A stretch of 64,000 nt of DNA from the NCBI GenBank assembly GCA_016874755.1, contig VGTH01000019.1, positions 36,349-100,348 of the forward strand. The letters run 5' to 3'. Of the stretch, positions 34,369 through 42,966 are shown in pieces. Each line of letters starts with the position of its first letter. Position 1 is the stretch's first letter. A program made the position numbers and the translations under genes. This DNA is from Deltaproteobacteria bacterium (GTDB lineage Bacteria > Desulfobacterota > Binatia > UBA9968). The notes beneath the pieces are model-generated. The model made no database searches and was not told where the DNA came from. It worked only from the letters and a program-made list of their open reading frames with translations.

Positions 34369-36306
34369 CCACCGGTCCATTGTCCAGTGAGTTAGCTCCC
34401 CCCCCTTGAGCGACCAGCGCTGCAAGAATTTGTGTGCGTCGAAGCGATAACCAGGATTGGCCGGTTGTGCTTTACCCAAACGTTCGAGCACCCGCGCGGT
34501 GGAACGTAACGAGCCTTCGATGAAGCCCTGGTAGTCGGAATAGGCCTCACCGCAGACATGAACGTGCTTTTTTCCTTTTTCACCGCTTAGCGAAAACGCC
34601 TCCAACTCATCCATCACCTCCCAAGATTTCTGTCCCGGGCGCCAGGCGTGGCAAGCGCCGCCGTAGGGCTCCTTGCCCCAATCGCGGATGCCGCAGGCAC
34701 GCAAATGGTTCAGCGTAAAATCGTTATGCTCGTAGTCGCGCGCATACTGGACAAAGCGGCGCCACAAACGCGGATTCGGCGTGTCGTATTCCGAAGTGAC
34801 GCGCCTGTCCCCCAACTCCCAAATTTTTGCCGCCTCCTGATGAATGATGCGCTGATAAAAAATCTCTCCGCCTTGATTCTTGTCCGCGCCGGCGATGTCT
34901 TCGGTGATATATTCCGTCCAGAATTGGGTCGCCGGGCGGTCGGTGTAGACCATGATCATGCCTTTGGTCTTCTTGGCACTCTTGGAATAGTGCAGCTCGC
35001 GCGTCGGCAGATCGCCCGCGTAGCGGTTGGCCGGCCGATTGTCCTCCCACCACGGTTGATCGATCAGGAAAAATGCTTTGAGCAATGGAATGCCGACGAC
35101 CGTGTTCAGCAGTGCCGCTTGCTTGGTTGGCAAACTGAGCTTTTCCAGCGGTCGTTTCGGCAGGGCGAGAAATAGCTCGTGGCACGAAAAGCTTGCCGTG
35201 CGTCCGGCGCCAACGTCAAACGTCAGATTCATCTGACCGCCATCTGGCGCCAGCCGAACCAGCTTGTGCTTTTTCTTGATGACAATCCGCGGATCGCTGC
35301 TCAGTTTCGCCTCCGCTTCGTGAATCATCAGGCCCATGCCGCCGGCGATGCCGCGCAGCGAGCTCGAGGTTTTGAAAGCACGCAGCCAAAAAATTAACCA
35401 CTCGGCAGCGTTAGGATTTTCCGGAATCAGATGGTAGTAGCTCGCCCAGTCGCGAATCCGCACCACGGCGAGATGGCTCAACACCTCGCTCAGCAAATTC
35501 CAGAAACCCATGTCGAATAGATAGACGTCGTTGACTTTAAGCCGGCGCCGAATCGTGTCGTAATCATTTTCGGTTAAATTCGAAATCCAATCGCGCAACT
35601 CGCCCTTCCAATAGCGTCGCCGCACCGAGCTGTTGCCGAGAAACTGGCGCCAATATTTCCTGGCCTGCGGATTCCACACCGCGGTGGCGTGCGTTTTCGC
35701 GGCGCCGCGCTCGGCTTCCTGTTCAAGTTGTTCGTTGATCAGCTCACAGATGCGCAGCATCGCCAAAAGCAGGAGATCGAGGAGCGAATGCTGCTCGGCC
35801 TCCTCGCCGCGCAGGGTAAACTTGGGCTCCGCCGGTTCTTCCGCCGCGTAGGATGGAAAAGGCTTCAGATCGTGAATATCTTCGACGTCGCTGTCAGGTT
35901 CAGTAATCCCGACGTAGGACAGCAGGTCGTTCAAAAGCGGCTGCTCGCGCGGCTCGATGCGCATCGGGCCAAACTCGGCGCGCAGGCAATCGGTGGAACC
36001 ACCGTCTGTCTGGCCATACGGCATCGTGTCGGTGGCCAAGCCGGCTTCGCCGGGCTTGATCTCAATCGACCAGGTTTCAATACGGCCGCCCAAGCGCTCC
36101 GACGCTTCATAAAGCGTAATCGCCACCGCATTTTTCTTCAGCCACTCCTTGCTGATGGCCTTGCCGCCGATCGGCAATGCCTCCTTCACGTTTCCGGAGC
36201 TGATATCGTTCAACCGTTTTTGCAGTTGCAAGCAACAATAAATGCCGGCAATACCGCCGCCCACCACGGCGATATCTAGTTGACTGTCGGCAGGGTTAGT
36301 CGCCAT
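34345..36306 (-). CDS. FAD-dependent amine oxidase family protein
   Basis: A 653-residue flavoprotein. The dinucleotide-binding motif VVGGGIAGIYCCLQLQ lies at residues 14-29, ASERLGGRIETW follows at about residue 87, and the C-terminal FAD-contact motif is VHVCGEAYSDYQGFIEGSLR. Longer than the 450-500 residues usual for monoamine oxidases, with an inserted helical region. No signal peptide. Substrate unknown; L-amino acid or polyamine oxidases are possible relatives. Confidence 0.82.
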   Translation of the reverse strand: MATNPADSQLDIAVVGGGIAGIYCCLQLQKRLNDISSGNVKEALPIGGKAISKEWLKKNAVAITLYEASERLGGRIETWSIEIKPGEAGLATDTMPYGQTDGGSTDCLRAEFGPMRIEPREQPLLNDLLSYVGITEPDSDVEDIHDLKPFPSYAAEEPAEPKFTLRGEEAEQHSLLDLLLLAMLRICELINEQLEQEAERGAAKTHATAVWNPQARKYWRQFLGNSSVRRRYWKGELRDWISNLTENDYDTIRRRLKVNDVYLFDMGFWNLLSEVLSHLAVVRIRDWASYYHLIPENPNAAEWLIFWLRAFKTSSSLRGIAGGMGLMIHEAEAKLSSDPRIVIKKKHKLVRLAPDGGQMNLTFDVGAGRTASFSCHELFLALPKRPLEKLSLPTKQAALLNTVVGIPLLKAFFLIDQPWWEDNRPANRYAGDLPTRELHYSKSAKKTKGMIMVYTDRPATQFWTEYITEDIAGADKNQGGEIFYQRIIHQEAAKIWELGDRRVTSEYDTPNPRLWRRFVQYARDYEHNDFTLNHLRACGIRDWGKEPYGGACHAWRPGQKSWEVMDELEAFSLSGEKGKKHVHVCGEAYSDYQGFIEGSLRSTARVLERLGKAQPANPGYRFDAHKFLQRWSLKGGELTHWTMDRWLKASFFL

Positions 36307-36468
36307 GAATTCATCCTCCTCAGTGTTGCGCCCTGATTATCAAGACAAGACGCCATCGGTCAAACCGCGAGCAAATTTTGCCTCGCCAATCTTCGTTGCA
36401 AACCGTCACTCGAAGGGTTAAGGCATGATCGTACGACAGATGTCTGACTGGAATAAGGAGAACCCCCT

Positions 36469-36783
36469 ATGTGGTACTTAGTCATGTCCCGTTCGCTGCC
36501 GGAAAAAAAAGACGAGCAACAAAAGAACTATGAAGATCACCGCGTTTGGCTCGACGACCAACACAAAGCCGGCCGCTTGATGTTCTCCGGCCCGACCACC
36601 GACGGCAACTACGGCGTCTACGTCATGCTGGCGAAAAATCTCGACGAGGCCAAAGCCCTGGCCGCCACCGACCCGCACCACCAGCGCGGCATCCGCAAAA
36701 TGGAAGTCCTAGAGTGGCGCGCCCACCGGGCATTTAGATTGGATCGAACCATCGAAGACGTCGAGAAGATGGCGCGGGGATAG
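36469..36783 (+). CDS. YciI family protein
   Basis: A 104-residue YCII-domain protein (MWYLVMSRSLPEKKDEQQKN) with the conserved HRVWLDDQHKAGRLMFSGPT and EAKALAATDPH. The His-Asp pair of the domain is present. The family resembles muconolactone isomerase and often carries out minor steps in aromatic degradation; exact role unknown. The start follows AAGGAG. Confidence 0.85.
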   Translation: MWYLVMSRSLPEKKDEQQKNYEDHRVWLDDQHKAGRLMFSGPTTDGNYGVYVMLAKNLDEAKALAATDPHHQRGIRKMEVLEWRAHRAFRLDRTIEDVEKMARG

Positions 36784-36793
36784 CCAATATCCG

Positions 36794-36939
36794 CTACTCG
36801 GCTTGGCCTTGCTTGGCGAAGAAATTTTCCAACACCGCACAGATCGTCGGGATAAATACTGTGGCAACTTGACGTACTCGACAATCAGCCGCGCGGCTTC
36901 GAGTATGTCCCTCAAGCGGCCGAGTTGGTCAGCTTGCAT
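36794..36939 (-). pseudogene. HepT-like (DUF86) toxin, internally deleted
   Basis: The start MQADQLGRLRDILEAARLIV is the HepT N-terminus, and the end IPTICAVLENFFAKQGQAE (another frame, TAG at 36794-36796) is its C-terminus. The middle, including the HEPN RxxxxH catalytic motif, is missing. The start overlaps the end of the MNT remnant by 11 bases, the layout of intact MntA-HepT pairs. Confidence 0.65.
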
Positions 36940-37256
36940 ATAAGCAGACAGCCGTACGGAGTATGTGCTCGCGGGCGAAACGGTTGGAGGAGTTCTCTAC
37001 AGATTGACGCAGGACAAAATCTACCGGGTAACTAACCAACTCCTCCGCTTCTCCGGCCATTTTAAGGAAGCTCGGCGGTCGATGTATGCGCAGTGTCGTC
37101 GAGCGTCTCCCACAAGTCGACATCATGGATCGGATTACTTTGCTCACTCACTGCCGACCCGAATAACTCCAAACGCCGAATGCGGTACTTCTCACAAAAT
37201 GGCCGCAACCGTTTGCTGAGAAATTCTGGAGTTGGTTTTTGCGGACTCGCAATCAT
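36929..37256 (-). pseudogene. MntA-like nucleotidyltransferase antitoxin, frameshifted
   Basis: The N-terminal frame has RLRPFCEKYRIRRLELFGSA, the GS motif region of minimal nucleotidyltransferases, followed by HDVDL (usual S/D-D-x-D-L). A second frame carries the C-terminal VSYPVDFVLRQSVENSSNRF and ILRTAVCLYAS. A shift and a deletion separate them. Together with the HepT remnant this is a dead HEPN-MNT toxin-antitoxin locus. Confidence 0.68.
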
Positions 37257-37297
37257 GCGACAAAGATGGACGGCCCATCATATACTTGCAAATTGCC

Positions 37298-39541
37298 TCA
37301 TTTTCCCAAACTAAACTCGTAGATATTCGCTTCCCAAGGTGAGAAGCGGTCGCTGAACGATTGTCCATTGCCGAAGACCTTGCCGGTGCGCAGGTTGCGC
37401 AGCGCGCGCACCGGCAAGGCAATGCGCATCGAAATTTCTTTCACATCGCTGCTCCCAGTGTCGAGTATTTCGGGCGCGTTTTTCAGGATCGCTAAACAAT
37501 AACGATTGCGATTGCGCCATAACAACGACTCCATCCACGGTTCACGGCCGGCGGCGCTGGCGATTTCGACGCGGGGCCGCAGCCCGGCGTTATTCAGTAC
37601 CTTGCCCACGACCTCGCGCCAGGCGCCGCCCATTGCGCCGGCACGAAAATAAAAATCCGAATAGGCCAATGGCGTCAGATTGAGATACAGCGCGCGGCCC
37701 TTGTCCGCGCCACGCCGGACCAGCACATGCGCATCGCCGGCTATCTCGAAAACTGAACCTGGGCTCGCCCGTGTGCCGCGCTCGTGCACGATCATCGCGC
37801 CAAATTGCAGCGCGCCGCGATAAGCCGTCAAGCGTTCGGCAAACGGCTTCTCGTATTGTTCGGCATCGACCTCGGTGATGCCCTCGCCGTTTAAATAGCC
37901 GCGCGTCTCATCGCGCACGATGCCGAAAATATCATCCAGCGCACCGACTCTGCGACCGCGCCCGGTCTCGCTCAAAAGACCGCAAAGGGCATCGGCGATC
38001 AGCACACCGCCATTGCCAACGAACTGGCGCAGCGCCTGCGCTTCGCGCTCCGAGAGACAAAGGGTCTGCGGCAAAATAATCACCTTGAAACGCTTGGCAA
38101 GATCGACGCGCTCCTCCTGCACATCCAAGTAGCTGACAAAATCGTATTGATAGCCCAAGTCCTCCAAGATTTTGCACCAGGCAAAGCGCAGTCGGGCCGA
38201 GGATAGATTGTCGTCATCCATGCGCGTTAAGCGGTTAGGCCAGGATCTACCGTGGACGATGCTGTCGATCGCCCAGCCGGCGCGGATACTCGAGTGCGAG
38301 TAGTAAATGCCGATGGGATCGGCATCCAGGTAGCTGTCCGGATGGAGAATAAATTCCCCGGCGCGCCCCTGCACTTCACGAAAAACCGGCGCCAGATTCT
38401 TAATCTTCGGCGCGAGCTCGCGCCGGCCCTCAGTCTCGCTGAACCAGCCTTCGGGCCAAACGATCGTCGCTTGTTGACCGTGCGCCAGCCGATGCCACAA
38501 CGTCCAGGCGCTGCCCTTCTCTGAGAAACGCGCGTCGTAAGTCTGCACATGGGGCCGGCGTGGCCGATTCCAAAAGGAGCGGACAACCTCGTTAGTGGCA
38601 CCGAAATCGCTCGCCTCCATCCACTGCACGGCGCGCGTCAGCAAGGCGTAGTCAAAGCCGCCGTAGGCCGAGGGCTGCTGCCCGCCGACAAAACCTGCCG
38701 GAATTCTTGCATCGAGGCTATTGCTATAACGCGTGAGATCCGCCAGCACCTGAGCGAACTGGTAGTCCATAAAGTGGCGCCATTCGAGCCACTGGGAGAG
38801 ATTCCAACTCGACAACGGCGGCTGGGTCGCGTTCTTGCGCGCCTCGTCGAAGCCCATCGGTTGGATAGTTGCGAAAGATGCAAACGAGGTTGCCCACGCG
38901 CCGTTCAGTTTATCGATCGTGCCGTAGCGCCGCGCCAGCCATTGGCGATACCACGCCAACGATTGCGGATGGATATCGACCTCGACGGGATTGTTAAACG
39001 CGCCCAGCGAGATTTCGTCGTCGAATGCGTAGGCGTACACCAGCCCTTTTTTCGTCACAGCGATATTTTCGCGCAGCCAGGCTTTCAGCTGCTCGATGGT
39101 TTTAGGGTCAGCCAGGCTATGGGGACGAACTTGCAGGGCGGCCTTGCGCGAAATTTTCTGCTGGACATCTTTTTGGAGAAAAAGAATCCCTTTGCCGGCG
39201 GCGTGATCGACGTAGTAGGGAAATTTCTTCTCCAGCGAGAAGCGCACGCGATCCTCCGCGCCGGCGCCGCGATCGATATGAAAGCCGCGCAGCCCGGCTT
39301 TTTCGTAGAGCGAAAAATCGCGCCGTACGTCGTTCTTGTACTGCCAGACGAGAATGGTGAATTGTTTCCACGCGGCACGCTGGCGAATGATCCGCAGCGG
39401 TTCGAGGGGCGCGACCGGATAATCGCTGGTAACCGGCACCTCTGCCGCCAAGCCGAGGACCGGAGGATCGACGGCAACGCTGCCAGCAACAAGGGCCGCA
39501 CGCTGCAGAAACGCACGACGGGATATTTTCTGTTCGGGCAC
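37298..39541 (-). CDS. Tat-exported GH42-like glycoside hydrolase (beta-galactosidase trimerisation domain)
   Basis: A 747-residue protein with a twin-arginine signal (ISRRAFLQRAALVAGSVAV). A TIM-barrel part contains GLVYAYAFDDEISLGAFNNP, where Glu176 is the likely acid/base, then the mid-domain FKVIILPQTLCLSEREAQAL and GGVLIADA, typical of the GH42 trimerisation domain, and a C-terminal beta part. The nucleophile cannot be assigned with certainty. Likely acts in the periplasm on a glycoside; specificity unknown. No sugar-utilisation genes adjoin it. Confidence 0.8.
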   Translation of the reverse strand: MPEQKISRRAFLQRAALVAGSVAVDPPVLGLAAEVPVTSDYPVAPLEPLRIIRQRAAWKQFTILVWQYKNDVRRDFSLYEKAGLRGFHIDRGAGAEDRVRFSLEKKFPYYVDHAAGKGILFLQKDVQQKISRKAALQVRPHSLADPKTIEQLKAWLRENIAVTKKGLVYAYAFDDEISLGAFNNPVEVDIHPQSLAWYRQWLARRYGTIDKLNGAWATSFASFATIQPMGFDEARKNATQPPLSSWNLSQWLEWRHFMDYQFAQVLADLTRYSNSLDARIPAGFVGGQQPSAYGGFDYALLTRAVQWMEASDFGATNEVVRSFWNRPRRPHVQTYDARFSEKGSAWTLWHRLAHGQQATIVWPEGWFSETEGRRELAPKIKNLAPVFREVQGRAGEFILHPDSYLDADPIGIYYSHSSIRAGWAIDSIVHGRSWPNRLTRMDDDNLSSARLRFAWCKILEDLGYQYDFVSYLDVQEERVDLAKRFKVIILPQTLCLSEREAQALRQFVGNGGVLIADALCGLLSETGRGRRVGALDDIFGIVRDETRGYLNGEGITEVDAEQYEKPFAERLTAYRGALQFGAMIVHERGTRASPGSVFEIAGDAHVLVRRGADKGRALYLNLTPLAYSDFYFRAGAMGGAWREVVGKVLNNAGLRPRVEIASAAGREPWMESLLWRNRNRYCLAILKNAPEILDTGSSDVKEISMRIALPVRALRNLRTGKVFGNGQSFSDRFSPWEANIYEFSLGK

Positions 39542-39612
39542 GTAGGGGCAGTTTCTGAGATATCAGAGGGCGCGATGTGTCGCGGCCCGACATTCCTATC
39601 TGTCCTTTTGCG

Positions 39613-39675
39613 CTAAGCCGGCGTGCTCAACATCGGGGCCTGGAAGGTCGCCATCCCGAGAACGATCTTTGCCAT
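39613..39675 (-). pseudogene. Class III extradiol (LigB-like) dioxygenase, N-terminal stub
   Basis: A 20-codon frame MAKIVLGMATFQAPMLSTPA ends in TAG. It matches the N-terminus of LigB-like extradiol dioxygenases (xIVLGxGTSHxPML) except that the catalytic HSP/HTP is FQAP. Nothing of the remaining protein follows. It is the last of three gene ruins upstream on the same strand. Confidence 0.6.
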
Positions 39676-39687
39676 ATCTCCAATCTC

Positions 39688-39820
39688 CTACTTGCCGAAG
39701 GCGAGCGCCTGCTTCTTGCTGATTTCGTCGCGAATCGCCGCGCCAAACACACTTTCAAAATATTTTTCACCGACTAGCTGATCGACCAGGCTGTTGTCGA
39801 CACCGCGCGCATGCAGTAGG
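39688..39820 (-). pseudogene. Unidentified C-terminal gene fragment
   Basis: An in-frame tail ARGVDNSLVDQLVGEKYFES continuing to ISKKQALAFGK and TAG at 39688. It has the look of a protein C-terminus and ends 12 bases before the extradiol stub. Parent family not recognised. Confidence 0.45.
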
Positions 39821-39852
39821 CAGCTTCGGGTGCCTCGAGCGTCGCCGCGCCG

Positions 39853-40026
39853 TGTCGCGGAACGCTACCAAGTCCTCGCCCAGTAGCGCACGCGTATCGG
39901 CGGACAATCGCGTGTCGGAATTTCGTCCGACAGCAGCGCAGGCAACCAATAACACCGCATTAGGCGGCCCATCGGCGTGCCCGGACCAACTCGCGTTAAA
40001 AGGTTGTTTTCCTCGCGCGAAAGCAT
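39853..40026 (-). pseudogene. Rieske aromatic ring-hydroxylating oxygenase, N-terminal fragment
   Basis: From ATG 40026 the frame reads MLSREENNLLTRVGPGTPMG, then LMRCYWLPALLSDEIPTRDC and PPIRVR, the N-terminus of phthalate-4,5-dioxygenase-type Rieske oxygenases. After a one-base loss near 39890 the frame shifts to LLGEDLVAFRDT and then dissolves before the CxH Rieske motif. Upstream lies an intact LigJ-like hydrolase, so this was part of an aromatic meta-cleavage cluster. Confidence 0.7.
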
Positions 40027-40070
40027 GCTTCTTCAGCTACTTAGAAGCTACCCTCCGATTGTTCTCTCGA

Positions 40071-41075
40071 CTACTTGATCTTGAACACGGCTTTTGCGTT
40101 ATCACTGAGAATCTTCTGTTTATCCGCAGCACTGAGGAATTCGATATTCTCAACCAGAGGTTTGACATGATCCATAGACCGCCCGCTCGCAGGATCGATG
40201 GAAGAACCAGTCCCTGGACACTCCGTGCCGAACAAACACCGGTCGACGCCGACTACTTTGATAAGCAAACGGATCGCCTCTTCGGTATATAGCACCGTAT
40301 CGTAATAGAGCTTGCGCATACCATCGGAAAAACGCTCGCCGGTACCGCGCCGCAGCGACGGCGCTTCGAAGCGCCCTAGTTGATACGGGATCGCACCGCC
40401 GCCGTGGCTGACGACGATTTTCAAATTTGGGAAATCCTTGAAGACATTGGAATTGACGAGACCGAAGACGGCCAGGGTTTCTTCGTTGATAAAGTGCACT
40501 GAGTAGGGGGCGCGCTCGGCGCGCGACCCGGTGCCATGTATATGGGCTGGCACATCGAGCTCGCAGAGCTTTTCGTAGAGCGGATACCAGTAGCGATCGC
40601 CTAGCGCAGGGGGCTGCTGGCCGTTGTTTTCAAAGGGGTCGGGATTGAGCAGACAACCGACGAAGGCCAGTTGCTTGACGCACCGTTCTAGCTCGGGAAT
40701 CACGTTTGTGATCGGATCACCGGCGGTTTGCGGCAATCCGCAAACACCAAGAAAAGTGTTGGGAAACAATTTCATCTGGCGATGAATGATATTATTGCAC
40801 TCCTCAGTGAACCACTGGACGATGCGCGCCGGCTTTTCCGAATGCATCAATTGAAATGGCCGCGGCGAGATCAGTTGCAAGTCAGTGCCGTGGTCTTTGA
40901 GATAGTCCAAATGACCCTTAGCCCAATTTTCTTTTTTGTTGGCAGCGGCTCTGATTTCATCGTCGGAAACGTTAACGCCACCGCGCCCGTGGGAGCCGCG
41001 TGCCGACAACAGTCCCGCTTTATATGCCCAAAGTTCCGTGGGGGCCGAAACATGCCCATGTACGTCAATCACCAT
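40071..41075 (-). CDS. Amidohydrolase family protein, 4-oxalomesaconate hydratase (LigJ)-like
   Basis: A 334-residue member that keeps the full HxH motif (MVIDVHGHVSAPTELWAYKA), VPAHIHGTG, VVSHGGGAIPYQ and LFGTECPG. ATG 41075 follows GGAGGAA. The pattern resembles LigJ-type 4-oxalomesaconate hydratases of the protocatechuate 4,5-cleavage pathway. The Rieske and extradiol dioxygenase remnants directly downstream support that pathway. It is the only full HxH amidohydrolase at the usual position among the six here. Confidence 0.85.
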   Translation of the reverse strand: MVIDVHGHVSAPTELWAYKAGLLSARGSHGRGGVNVSDDEIRAAANKKENWAKGHLDYLKDHGTDLQLISPRPFQLMHSEKPARIVQWFTEECNNIIHRQMKLFPNTFLGVCGLPQTAGDPITNVIPELERCVKQLAFVGCLLNPDPFENNGQQPPALGDRYWYPLYEKLCELDVPAHIHGTGSRAERAPYSVHFINEETLAVFGLVNSNVFKDFPNLKIVVSHGGGAIPYQLGRFEAPSLRRGTGERFSDGMRKLYYDTVLYTEEAIRLLIKVVGVDRCLFGTECPGTGSSIDPASGRSMDHVKPLVENIEFLSAADKQKILSDNAKAVFKIK

Positions 41076-41247
41076 AGCAATTTCCTCCGGCAATTCGATT
41101 GTTTATCTAACTAAATGTGATGCCATTCTTAGCTCGAACGGCAAAAAACTACAAACGGCAGATATCGAACATGTTGATTTCATCGATGAGCTTCATCAAT
41201 TGTTCCTATGACCACGGTCTCCAATACCACCTAAGCAGCAATTTTAG

Positions 41248-41340
41248 ATGCACATCCATGGCAGGATAAGTGACAAAGTAGCAGATGTGTTAAAAAATAT
41301 TTCAATCGGTCTTGAACTTGTTGAATATATTAAGTATTAG
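41248..41340 (+). CDS. Possible 30-residue small ORF
   Basis: ATG 41248 to TAG 41340 encodes a short amphipathic peptide (MHIHGRISDKVADVLKNISI...). It precedes the repeat protein gene by 26 bases in an AT-rich spacer. It has no strong ribosome binding site and may be chance. The rest of 41076-41366 shows no feature. Confidence 0.2.
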   Translation: MHIHGRISDKVADVLKNISIGLELVEYIKY

Positions 41341-41366
41341 TAACCATCATTTTCAAGGAGGTGATT

Positions 41367-41963
41367 ATGGCTCTAGATTTGCGCTCGGTAGTCGCGAGAG
41401 ACATCGCAGACATGGAGAGGTCTATTTCGCAAAAAACTGCGGAGGTGAACCAACTCAGACAACAATTGCAGGACTACAAAAGCGCGCTCAGCTTCCTGAG
41501 CAAAGGCAGAGGGAGCGTGCGTGTTTCAGGGCGACAAAGAGGCCCACGCTCAACTTTACGCTCGGGACTCGACGATCTTCCCGAGGTATTTAACAGCTCC
41601 GATTTCGTCGAAGCCGCATCCGGCTCAGGGAAAGACCCACGTTATTTACGCCAGACCCTAGTGCGCTGGGCGGCCCAAGGAAAAATCAAGCGGATGGAAC
41701 GTGGCAAGTATCGCAAGGCTTCGAGCAGGGCTCAATCGAACGGTCACGTGCGCGTTGCTGCACCGGCAGGTCAGCGAGGACCGCGCAGCAGTTTGCGCAA
41801 CGTCCTCGAAGTGCTGCCTGGCACGTTCACCAGCGCCGATTTCGTCAAAGCCGCGGCTGGCTCGCGCAAGGACCCGCACTATTTGCGCCAGACTCTGGTG
41901 CGCTGGGCAGCTCAGAAGAAACTGAAGAGACTCGACCGCGGGAAGTATCGCAAAATGAAATAG
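41367..41963 (+). CDS. Coiled-coil protein with two winged-helix-like repeats
   Basis: A 198-residue protein. ATG 41367 follows a perfect AAGGAGGTGAT. Residues about 5-45 form a predicted coiled coil (DMERSISQKTAEVNQLRQQL). Two tandem units of about 60 residues follow, each RGPRSxLRxxLxxLPxxFxS, then DFVxAAxGSxKDPxYLRQTL, then VRWAAQxKxKRxxRGKYRK. The basic wing-like end suggests DNA binding. No named family recognised. Its stop overlaps a GTG of the next frame, so coupling with the VOC gene is possible. Confidence 0.75.
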   Translation: MALDLRSVVARDIADMERSISQKTAEVNQLRQQLQDYKSALSFLSKGRGSVRVSGRQRGPRSTLRSGLDDLPEVFNSSDFVEAASGSGKDPRYLRQTLVRWAAQGKIKRMERGKYRKASSRAQSNGHVRVAAPAGQRGPRSSLRNVLEVLPGTFTSADFVKAAAGSRKDPHYLRQTLVRWAAQKKLKRLDRGKYRKMK

Positions 41964-41986
41964 TGGCTGTGGGCTTACGCACCGCT

Positions 41987-42817
41987 ATGATTCAGCCGAT
42001 CGGATTGACCAGCGGTCACTACGAATGCCGCTCGCTGGCCGAGACATTGCCGGTCCTAACCGACCTTTTGGCAATGACGGTAGAACATCAAGCAGACGGC
42101 ATCGCCACACTCAAACATCCGAATACGGCGTGGCGGCTGATCGTCCACGAGGGCGGAGCCGCCGCGCCGGAAAAGACTTTTGACAATCATTACGGCTTTC
42201 GCGTCGATAGCCACAAAGAAGTCGCAGCGGCATGGCAGTACATCGATGCTCATAAGGACCAATACCGCCTGAGCAAGATCACCAAGCCGCAAAAGGCCCA
42301 CTTCGCCTACTCGATCTATTTTCTCGAACCCGGCGGCAATCACCTGGAGATCGAATATTACAACCCAGGCGGTTCGCTGCATGGCCGTTCGCACACCGCC
42401 GGCCATTGGGAAAATCCGCTCAGTAGCGAGCAATTCCCCAACCGCGGCTACGTGCCGCAAGCCCTCACCCACGGCACTCTGCAATGCGACGATGCCGAGA
42501 AAACCAAAAATTTTCACACCCAGGTGCTCGGCTTGGAGCTTGCCGGGGGCATGAACGAAGCGGTTTATATTAAACACGCCGCGACACCGTGGTACATTGT
42601 CATGCTGGCGCGCAGTGCGCGCCAATACTTGGCTCCGGTGAATCGCTTTACTCTTCAGTTAGCTTCGGCCGAGGCTGTCGAGCGGGCTAATCAAGAATTT
42701 ACCAGGCGCAAGAGCGAGCTCGCTATCCACGAACTTGGCAAAGTGGAAGACAGCGCGGGGCGAGCCAACTTTATTTTCAGCGACCTAGACAAGAACTGGT
42801 GGGAGCTAACCTCCTAA
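41987..42817 (+). CDS. VOC family (type I extradiol dioxygenase-like) protein with two modules
   Basis: A 276-residue protein with two VOC halves. The first has TSGHYECRSLAETLPVLTDL and GGNHLEIEYYNPG, the second HGTLQCDDAEKTKNFHTQVL and FSDLDKNWWELTS. The His and Glu of a possible metal site are present. ATG 41987 starts the domain; GTG 41963 overlapping the upstream stop is an alternative. May be a ring-cleaving dioxygenase or a glyoxalase-like enzyme. Confidence 0.82.
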   Translation: MIQPIGLTSGHYECRSLAETLPVLTDLLAMTVEHQADGIATLKHPNTAWRLIVHEGGAAAPEKTFDNHYGFRVDSHKEVAAAWQYIDAHKDQYRLSKITKPQKAHFAYSIYFLEPGGNHLEIEYYNPGGSLHGRSHTAGHWENPLSSEQFPNRGYVPQALTHGTLQCDDAEKTKNFHTQVLGLELAGGMNEAVYIKHAATPWYIVMLARSARQYLAPVNRFTLQLASAEAVERANQEFTRRKSELAIHELGKVEDSAGRANFIFSDLDKNWWELTS

Positions 42818-42828
42818 CCTTCCCTTTC

Positions 42829-42966
42829 TCACCTCCTGATGACCGTGAGCTTCACGGCGAAATTGCCCTGGAAAAAGTTGCTCTGCGCGGCACCAGTGCC
42901 GGCATCAAGACCATAACAGCTGGTGAGCAAGACCAGCCCAATCAACTTACGCAAAGATAGCGTCAT
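42829..42966 (-). CDS. Small exported ORF overlapping the trxB-like stop
   Basis: A 45-residue frame whose ATG overlaps the TGA of the upstream reductase (ATGA), so it may be translationally coupled. It has a signal-like start (LRKLIGLVLLTSCYGLDAG) and the sequence NFFQGNFAVKLTV, loosely like the mature start of TctC-type binding proteins (FYQGKTVKV). It is either a tiny secreted protein or the stub of a binding protein gene. Confidence 0.35.
   Translation of the reverse strand: MTLSLRKLIGLVLLTSCYGLDAGTGAAQSNFFQGNFAVKLTVIRR

Noticed and set aside
36929..37147. 72-codon ORF as an independent small gene
   Set aside because: Its C-terminal half is the out-of-phase end of the MntA-like antitoxin; the N-terminal half is another phase of the same gene.
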